From Glebionis coronaria (lineage: Eukaryota; Streptophyta; Magnoliopsida; Asterales; Asteraceae): a stretch of DNA of 64,000 nt. The notes under the pieces were generated by a model. It saw only the letters and a list, made by a program, of their open reading frames with translations, ran no database searches and had not been told where the DNA came from. Location of the stretch: positions 574,410,868 to 574,474,867 of the forward strand of contig CM046878.1 of assembly GCA_025667525.1 (NCBI GenBank), written 5' to 3'. Numbering within the stretch: position 1 is the stretch's first letter; each line of letters begins with the position of its first letter. The position numbers were made by a program, and so were the translations under genes. Shown here in pieces: positions 57,301 to 64,000 of this stretch.

Positions 57301-57791
57301 ATTCTGATCATGCAGGGTGTCTTGATACACGAAAAAGTACTTCTGGTGGTGCACAATTTCTAGGTCAAGATAAGCTTGTGGGATGGTCTTCCAAGAAGCA
57401 GGATTACACGTCACTCTCATCAGCAGAAGTGGAGTATGTGTCTCTATCTGCGTGTTGTGCTCAAGTTCTATGGATGAGAACACAACTCACGGATTATGGC
57501 TTTCACTTTGATAAAGTACCTATGTACTGTGACTCAAAGTCGGCCATAGCCATCTCCTGCAATCCGGTACAGCATTCCCGCACGAAGCACATTGATGTCC
57601 GATATCACTTCATAAAGGAACAAGTTGAAAGAGGTATCGTTGAATTATACTTTGTTGGAACAGATTACCAATTACCCGACTTGTTTACGAAAGCTCTGTC
57701 GAAAGATAGGTTTGAGTACCTCGTTAGGCAAATTGGTATGCGATGTTTGACTCCAGCAGACCTGGAGATTCTGGCAAAGGTGCCTGCTTGA
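54249..57791 (+). CDS. SIRE-type pol: protease, integrase, reverse transcriptase, RNase H
   Basis: The open frame of 1180 codons overlaps the preceding frame by 107 bases; genuine protease sequence begins near 54290 ([14 protein letters not shown], active-site DSG). Then the integrase HHCC zinc finger ([17 protein letters not shown]) and core follow: the first catalytic Asp of the usual LHxDLCGP motif reads Asn (LHINLCGP, residue 214, codon 54888-54890), while the second Asp (RTDRG) and the Glu ([10 protein letters not shown]) remain. RT follows ([34 protein letters not shown]) and RNase H ([33 protein letters not shown]). It ends TGA at 57789-57791. It would normally be released from a gag-pol polyprotein. 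Confidence 0.9.
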   Translation: MLHRVLILLQVIEIILFILDSGCTKHMTGNLKLLINFVEKFLGTVRFGNDQFAPILGYGDLVQGNITIKMVYYVEGLIHNLFSVGQFCDADLEVAFRKKTCFVRDYDGNDLLTGTRGTDLYTISLQDSTSSTPICFMAKASTTQAWLWHQRLSHLNFDTINLLSKKDIVRGLPNLKFIKDHLCSSCELCKAKRSSFKTKTTPSSKGRLDLLHINLCGPMRVQIINGKKYVMVIVDDYSRYTWTHFLRSKDETPDVLISFLKVIQRGLQAQVKVVRTDRGIEFLNSKLRNYFEAEGIEHETSIARTPEQNGVVERRNRTLVEVAQTLLSASKLPLYFWAEAVSTACYTQNRSLVIPRHEKTPYHIINDRKPSLKHLHVFGCTCYIIRDGENLDKMKEKGDACILVGYATQSKGYRVYNKRTKLIIKTIHIRFDELQEMALEQNSLSPDPQRQTTSVHNRTELGTQDHNNEPSSSKLVPKHVPRAYMTVDTTLVELEMLYGPMYDEYFTGEKQVASKSSAVTHDTNDDTDHHQQKDTTSSTSTRVVADLPPQNITSTIDPTTSTSTVIAPENTNKADGALSDDDDFHNPFGTPVHETGESSTRHVDSSNMQTFYQRHPSTHHWTRDHPLVHVIGNPSQPIRTRRQLATDGDVCMFALAVSTAEPKNIKEAMADHAWIESMTDELHQFERLKVWELVDRPYDVTPLNLRWIWRNKMDEENTIIMNKARLVAKGYGQKEGIDFEESFAPVARMEAVRIFLAYAAHKGFTVYQMDVKTAFLNGPLKEEVYVTQPEGFVNPHYPDKVYRLHKALYGLNQAPRAWYDELSKFLVSKVFSKGSIDLTLFTYKYGDDILLVQIYVDDIIFESTNPKLSKWFEKVMHSKFEMSMMGELKFFLGIQVHQSPSGIFINQAKYCQEIIKKHCMTSCDPVGTPLSTTSLDADLEGNVIDQTRYRSMIGSLMYLTTSRPDIHHATCYCARYQARPTEKHLKEVKRIFRYLKNTIHLGLWYPRETGFFLTAYSDSDHAGCLDTRKSTSGGAQFLGQDKLVGWSSKKQDYTSLSSAEVEYVSLSACCAQVLWMRTQLTDYGFHFDKVPMYCDSKSAIAISCNPVQHSRTKHIDVRYHFIKEQVERGIVELYFVGTDYQLPDLFTKALSKDRFEYLVRQIGMRCLTPADLEILAKVPA

Positions 57792-60358
57792 TTTATCTAT
57801 TAAACATCAACTTGTAAATATCTTTGAAAAGGCAAAATACAAAAATATAAAACACATAAAAGAAAAACACAAAATTAAAAATCTTTCAAAATCCAAAAAT
57901 ATTCTTCTCGACATGTCTTTCAGTATCGATAATATGGACGTGCCTAGAAATGTCGCTCAATAACGACACGGGTGTGTACATAAAGCTCGAATGAAAGTTG
58001 TAAATATTTTTCAAAACATGTCATTTCTTCTTTTAATAAAGGCAATTGTCTGTTTTGGACAAATATTTCCAAACAACGGGTAGAGCAATCTATCACGGGT
58101 TGAGCTTGTCACAAAACATTCAACGTTTTGAGCTCAACACAATGGCTTGTAATCACTTTCAGATTGCAACCCGGTTCTATATTCACGGGGGAGTGTACGA
58201 TTTCGTGCCCTTACCCTTAGCAAAAGAAGAGAAATCTTCTTACACTTGAGTGGATTTGTCAAGACATTCAAAGTCTATGAACTCAAGTTTATGCTTCAGA
58301 AAAACCTCTTCGACAAAAAGAAATAGGATTTTTCAAAAAGCGTTGAACACAATTTTTTCAAGAATTTTTCAATGATTATTCAAAATCTTTCAACAATTGT
58401 GTGTTCAACAACTCCAATCCTCAAAAAGCGAAATGTGGATCATATCCTCACAATGACAATTCAATTGGATCAATTTTTGAGGGGGAGCATTTTAACTTTA
58501 TGCAAAAGATTAACACATCTTTCTCCTGGAGATTTCAAGACTATTTTTCAAAATATATTTTAATCAAATTTGGTATCTCTAATATCAAAAGATTTTATAT
58601 ATTAGAGATAGGGGGAGAAAATGTGATCTAATATAAGACTCAAGCACTTTAACTCTTACCTACATGTGCGAAACACTTTCGATTATCGATGCACATGTGA
58701 AGGGGGAGCATTTCTAAAACGACAAAACTAGCAAGGGGTTAAATGTTTTTAAAAAACTTTGTTAGAATTTAAAGTGGTTTTCATGGTTACGATCAAATAC
58801 CCACAACATCTTTAATTCACGACGTTATTGGTGTCAAAAGGGTGGTTAGGTTTAAGTCCTATGATCCAACCAGAACCGGAGGGATCTTCCCAGGGACAAT
58901 CCAATAGATTATTAGAAGTCCTTAGGAAAGATGGAGTAGAATGTGAACGTAGCAGAATGCCGACTAAGTACTGATGCTAGCACTGGAACAATCACAACAA
59001 GGTGCTAGTAATGATGTCTTGGTAAGCATTGAAGGGGTTGAAGAATGAAAAAGAAATGTAAGGATAAAGGGTCTAAAGAAAGAAGACCTCCATACAACTT
59101 AGGCAGAAACCGGGTCAACTCATCATGAAGACAATCTCATCATGGACCCAGTGATGTATGCACAACCCTTTCCTAGCTACTCAGGCTTCTCTCAAAAGAA
59201 GTTTGTTTTATTGTCATGGAGATCAACACGATTTCTATTGACTTTCTCACTCCGAGATAGTTGATATTGAATAGGTGGCATCTGCTCCAGCCTCCGATCA
59301 CTAAAAGTGCACAAATCGAGTCTAGAGCCAAGAGATCAATCAAATCTCGTTAGGACACACGGATGAAGATCAAGAGAGTCCTACGCTATATCCTTGTGAT
59401 ATTGCTAGAACACTCAGAGTGATACTAATTAGTATTCACAATGATGAGTGGAAATCCTTCCAGTGTTAACATCAAACAGCACTGCGGTAGGTCATATGCA
59501 AGATTCTTTATGAATTGAACATGTGCAAAACTGAAAAGCAACAGTGGTTTGATTCTGAATTGATTCAAACTCGTTTCAGGTTTCTACGCAATATCTTTAT
59601 GGTCTTGCCAGAACATTCAGAGTGATATTCATTAATATTCACAGTGACGAATGGAAATCCTTCTAGCGTCAACATCAAACAGCGCTACGGTAGGTGACTT
59701 GTGAGATTCTTATGAATCAAGCCTGTGTCAACTGGAAAGCAACAATGGTAAGATTCTTAATGAATCAAACTTGTTCCAGGAATTTGAATTTACGACTTTA
59801 ATCAAGCGGATATTTATCCAATTGATTCACTCTTTATGTTCGTAGTCTTGCTTTGAGACGGTCGAGTAAAGAGAACGGCTAGTACAGCCGCGAAACCCTA
59901 TCAAGGAGATTCTTAATTGAATCTACCTGATCACAGGTACGATATTTAATATCGTATAACGGTCTTCACCGACCGGAGGTAAAACGCTACCGATTTAGGA
60001 CGAATGTCAAAGCCATTCAGTCCGTTTCTATGTTTTGTCTCAAGAAGGTGGCGTCACGGTGTACTCAGCAAAGTCAAAGATTCAAAAACACATGTTCATG
60101 TCCAAAGACTTATTCAACAATTAATAGTGTGAGCATGTGGATAAAGACACAAGATCGCAAGATGGCAAAGACAAGTCAAGGATGGTTTGAAGATCTCAAG
60201 CTTAAAGACAAAGTCGAAAGACAACGACAAAGGCTCAAAGATCACAGCATGAAAGAACAAGACTACTATTACACGTTCAAGACTCATTTATGGCGAGATT
60301 AGTAATCTCTACAAATTTCCTAAATGACTAAGGTTCATGACCTCTCATTGGGGGAGAT
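57792..60358 (+). other. SIRE 3' region: repeated GGGGGAG tracts, no env-like frame
   Basis: 2.57 kb after pol without a long open frame (longest 90 codons). GGGGGAG tracts at 58187, 58481, 58611, 58702 and 60350 resemble the functional PPT, which is the last. Multiple PPT-like copies upstream of the 3' LTR are a reported Sirevirus feature. A tandem duplication of about 200 bp lies at 59381-59780. Some SIRE elements carry an envelope-like gene here; this one does not. Confidence 0.75.
59381..59780 (+). repeat. Tandem duplication of about 200 bp
   Basis: 'ctacgc(t/a)atatc..cagagtgata..atggaaatcctt(c)c/tag..aacatcaaacagc' starts at 59381 and again at 59584, with the copies diverged by substitutions and small indels. 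Confidence 0.8.
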
Positions 60359-60751
60359 TGTTAGCCTCAAAATATTGAGCCAAACAAGAATGCTCGGTCA
60401 TATGTTTATTATGTATCGTATTTTAGAACGTTGTAATAGGTAGTATATTAGTCGTGTTATTACGGGCTTAACTTAAACTAAGGTTCATTAATAAGTAACC
60501 AAAGCCCAAAAGTAAAGCCCAGCCCATGATCATATAGCCCATTAAGCTACATGTAAGAAAAGGCTATATAAACCCTTTCTAGCATGTTAGGAAGGGTGGT
60601 TGGTCATTTTATTTTCTCCTTAATCTAATATTTCACAAATTCACACACTTCTATCTCTTTTCTCTCTCTAGTTTCTCTCTCTAAAATTCATCTCATTTCT
60701 ACCTTTCTTTCTTCATTAATAGTATAGAATCATCACATACTAGGGACAACA
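60359..60751 (+). repeat. 3' LTR of the SIRE-type element
   Basis: 393 bp, preceded by the PPT 'ttgggggagat', followed by TCTAT. Confidence 0.95.
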
Positions 60752-60756
60752 TCTAT

Positions 60757-63094
60757 CATTTCTGGTCCTTCAAGTGTTCGCTCACCAACCTGATCCCAGC
60801 AGATTGGGGCGCGACACTTTCTACCATACAACATCTCGAAAGGAGCACACTTGATACTTGAGTGCCAACTGTTGTTGTATGCAAACTCCACCAAACAGAT
60901 ATAATCGTCCCAATCACCCGTCCATTCCAACGCACATGACCTCAACATGTCTTCCAATTTCTGAATCGTTCGCTTTGATTGCCCGTCTGTTTGAGTATGA
61001 AAAGTCGTGCTAAGCTTAAGTTGTGTACCCCAAGCTTTCTGCAGACTTCTCTAGAATCGCGAAGTGAAAAGAGGATCTCTATCTGAGACGATGCTGTATG
61101 GAGCACCGTGAAGTCTCATGATCTCCCTTCTATAAGTATCGGCGAGTTTACTGACCAAATCTTCCTTGCAGATCGGTAAGAAATGAGCTGATTTGGTAAG
61201 TCGATCAACAATAACCCAAATTTCATAGTGCTTCTTCTTTGTCGGCGGAAGACCAGTAACAAAATCCATGGTGATTTTGTCCCACTTCCACTCTGGAATA
61301 TCTAACGGTTGAAGAAGACCGCCAGATCGCTGATACTCGATCTTAACCTGTTGGTAGGTAAGACAATTGGAGACATAAGTAGCAAATCCTGTTTCACAAC
61401 ACTCCACCAAAAGTACTGCTTGATGTCATGGTACATCTTGGTCGAACCAGGATGGATAGAAAATGGAGAGCTATGAGCCTCAGCTAACAATGCTTCCCGG
61501 AGTTCTTGGTCATCAGGAACACAAAGTCTCGTGCCCTGCCATAAGATACCATCTGCATCTACTCGAAATTCTGTCTGCTTCTCCAAATTCTGAATTATCG
61601 CCCAGATTTCTCCATCATCTTTTTGTGCTTCCTTGATCTTAGAGAGTAACTCAGGTTCCACTCTAAGGTTAGCCCAGTAACCATGTTGTCCACGTATCAT
61701 GATCTCTATGTCTAGTTGCTCCAAGTCTCTTATGATTTACTCCTCAATTTTAATGCCGTTTATCATTCCGGACTTTCTGCTAAGTGCATCTGCCACTACA
61801 TTCGCCTTGCCAGGATGATACTGCAGATTAATGTCATAATCCTTCAACAGCTCCAACCATATCCTCTATCTCATGTTCAATTCACGTTGAGTGAAGATAT
61901 ACTTCAAGCTCTTGTGGTCCGTGAAAATGTCACATGATTCTCCATACAAGTAGTGCCTCCATATCTTCAATGCAAACACTACTGCTGCAAGTTCCAAGTC
62001 ATGCGTAGGGTAATTTTCCTCATAAGGCTTAAGCTGCCGTGAAGCGTACGCGATCACTTTCCCATGTTGCATGAGAACACAGCCAAGTCCCTTCCCCGAT
62101 GCATCACTGTAGATCGGAAATCCACCTGTACCAGATGGGAGAGTAAGAATCGGTGCAGATACTAACTTCTGCTTTAGGTATTCAAAACTCTTCTCTCGTT
62201 CTTCAGTCCAAACGAATTTCTCCCCTTTCCGTATCATTTTGGTCAATGGTAGTGCTAAGCGGGAAAAGTTCTCCACGAACCTACGGTAATAACCATCTAA
62301 GCCTAGGAAACTGCGGACTTCAGTCGCTGATGTCGGCCTTGGCCACTTGGTAATAGCCTCAAACTTCGCTGGATCCATCGTGATTCCTTCTGCTGATACA
62401 ATGTGACCTAAGAATGCCACCTTGTCTAACCAGAACTCACACTTGGAGAATTTAGCATACAGCTGCTTCTGGCGAAGAATCTGTAGTACTGTACGAAGAT
62501 GGTCTTCGTGTTCGTCCTTGAACTTAGAGAAAATCAGGATGTCGTCAATGAAGACAATGACGAACTTGTCTAAAAATTCATGGAAGATTCTGTTCATCAA
62601 ATCCATGAACACTGTTGGAGCATTGGTAAGGCCAAGTGTCATGACTACAAATTCGTAGTGGCCATAGCATGTACGGAAAGCATTTTTGGCGATGTCCTGC
62701 TCCTTAACCCATAGTTGATGATAGCCCGACCTAAGATCAATCTTGGAGAAATGTTTGGCCCCTTGGAGTTGGTCAAACAGATCATCTATACGTGGTAGTG
62801 GATACCTATTCCTGATGGTAATCTTGTTGAGCTCACGATAGTCTATGCAAAGACGTATACTGCCGTCTTTCTTCTTAACGAATAAGACCGGTGCGCCCTA
62901 TGGAGATGCGCTCGGTCGAATAAAGCCTCGTTCCAGAAGTTCTTGCAATTGATCCTTCAGTTCCTTCAACTCTATGGGATCCATGCGATAAGGAGCCTTG
63001 GAAATCGGCTCAGCTCCTGGGATGAGCTCGATATTAAATTCTACTTCACGTGCAGGTGGTATCCCAGAAGTTCTTCTAGAAATACATTTGGAAA
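60757..63094 (-). pseudogene. Tekay reverse transcriptase, RNase H and integrase, broken
   Basis: Minus-strand order: RT with [20 protein letters not shown] (TAG at 62898-62900 where Trp is usual), [20 protein letters not shown], then [10 protein letters not shown], then [10 protein letters not shown] (polymerase site), [17 protein letters not shown]; RNase H with [15 protein letters not shown] and [11 protein letters not shown]; a linker with stops; integrase with MDFVTGLPP and SDRDPLFTS present. The catalytic Glu of DGQSERT reads Lys (60973-60975), and a stop follows TSRF. At least four stops or shifts. It continues on the far side of the SIRE insert at 48678. Confidence 0.85.
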
Positions 63095-64000
63095 TTATGA
63101 CACTATCGGCTGATCCTGAATTGATGGGGATTCAGCATCCATGTCATGAACAGTAGCTAGATAACCCTCACAACCATGTGAAAGTAATGCACGTGCTTGT
63201 AGGGTTGATATGATTTGTACAGACCTACCGGGTACGAACACGTTGTGAATGTACTCTGGCGCATTAACATCACCGAAGATGACTCGATATGAATGGCATT
63301 CTATGGTAGCATGATGCTTGGATAGCAAATCCATGCCCAAAATCATGTCAAAATCATTCATGTCCAGCGGAAGTGCGTCAACAGGACGAACCTTGTCGTC
63401 AAACTCTAGGGGAAGGCTCTTGTACACATGAGTTATGCGTACAGAGTCTCTCAAAGGCGTGGAAATACTCAATATATTCTCTAGCGGCATGGGGAGTATC
63501 CTAACATTCTTGGCATAAGCAGTAGAAATGACCGAGTGAGTAGCACGCGTATCAAATAGAACACATGCAGCTTGACCATACATATACAAGATTCCAGTGA
63601 TGGTACCTATAGACTTGTTGGCCTGATCGCGAGATGTCGTGTAAACGCGTCCACTAGTAGGAGGTGGCTTGGTATCATCATGTCCCGATGTACCCTCCAT
63701 CTCGCCCTTACAGCAACCCTTCATGCGATGGCCAGGAAGACCACACTTGTAGCATGCGTCGTTGTCGCGGCGACATGGCCCTGGGTACCTACGGTGGCAA
63801 GTAGAGCAAAGAGGATGAGTATATCCTCCAGCAGGTGTCCTGACTGGCTGGGAGCCTGATAAAACAATATACATGAGACATGATAATAGGTACAAAGGAC
63901 AATGCGGATAATCGTAAAATTGAATACCAGTGATAGTTGGACGGTTAAGCTGTGAACCTCTCTGGTTCTGGTCCCTCCCGTTACCATGATTCCTGGTAGA
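63095..64000 (-). pseudogene. Tekay gag zinc knuckle and protease, partial at the window edge
   Basis: Minus-strand frame with two Cys-rich motifs: CSTCHRRYPGPC and the CCHC knuckle CYKCGLPGHRMKGC. The retropepsin region follows: YGQAACVLFDTRATHSVIS, where the active-site DSG/DTG is DTR (63545-63547), a probable inactivating change. Downstream FDMILGMDLLSKHHATIEC and FGDVNAPEYIHNVF are typical of Tekay. Gag capsid lies beyond the right edge. About 63857-63930 does not match gag and has intron-like or insertion-like ends. Confidence 0.8.

Larger units (their letters stand above)
48684..60751 (+). mobile_element. SIRE/Maximus-type Ty1/copia retrotransposon, full length
   Basis: Both LTRs are 393 bp (TGTTAGCC..ACAAYA) and differ by seven substitutions with no indel. 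Perfect TCTAT duplications flank it (48679-48683, 60752-60756). Order inside: primer site 'attggtatcaatcgcc' (49077), 0.9-kb repeat-rich leader, long gag, protease-integrase-RT-RNase H, 2.6-kb 3' region with repeated GGGGGAG tracts, PPT. Long coiled-coil gag, pol wording and repeated PPTs point to the Sirevirus lineage. It interrupts the Tekay integrase. Confidence 0.9.

Overview
This is plant nuclear DNA, about 64 kb, dominated by layers of transposable elements. It holds one convincing host gene. The retroelement families (Tekay-type Ty3/gypsy, SIRE/Maximus-type Ty1/copia, L1-type LINEs) and the kinase-PP2 gene resemble sequences I associate with Asteraceae (daisy family; Tanacetum, Artemisia, lettuce and sunflower relatives). 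That assignment rests on memory of the families and not on a search.

Layout. 1-8293: the 3' end of a Ty3/gypsy element (pol tail, long non-coding spacer, very long LTR), abutting the 3' end of a Ty1/copia element (RT/RNase H tail, PPT, 1.0-kb LTR). 8294-16394: a spliced gene that reads open for about 1060 codons. It encodes an RD kinase domain, a pseudokinase domain and two phloem-protein-2 (PP2) lectin-like domains. One of its introns carries a CACTA-like transposon next to a duplicated, truncated exon. 16554-18539: a decayed PIF/Harbinger element. 19018-19345: two head-to-head tRNA-derived SINE-like units. 19768-22083: a deleted LTR element with TGGAT target duplications, itself containing a small solo LTR and a GATC-rich MITE.

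22084-30540: a decayed LINE, split by a 2.8-kb Tekay-like solo LTR (ATTAA duplication) and by nested Tourist-like MITEs. 30545-30905: a LINE fragment on the minus strand. 30954-32706: copia LTR plus decayed gag, interrupted by 32707-35785, a coding-free element with two ~503-bp LTRs on the minus strand. 37200-41996: a second decayed LINE, cut by a Tekay element on the minus strand that occupies 41997 to the right edge. Within that Tekay element a Helitron-like element (43785-46843, itself carrying a 121-bp SINE-like insert) sits in the 3' LTR. A nearly intact SIRE-type copia element (48684-60751; 393-bp LTRs differing at 7 positions; TCTAT duplications) sits in pol.

Relative order from nesting: LINE, then Tekay, then SIRE and Helitron, then the SINE-like insert. 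None of the autonomous-type elements looks fully functional: the SIRE copy has an in-frame stop, a frameshift and an Asp-to-Asn change in the integrase; the Tekay copy has altered protease and integrase residues and stops. The most interesting item is the cytoplasmic tandem-kinase/dual-PP2 gene, whose kinase-pseudokinase layout parallels plant tandem kinase immune proteins.
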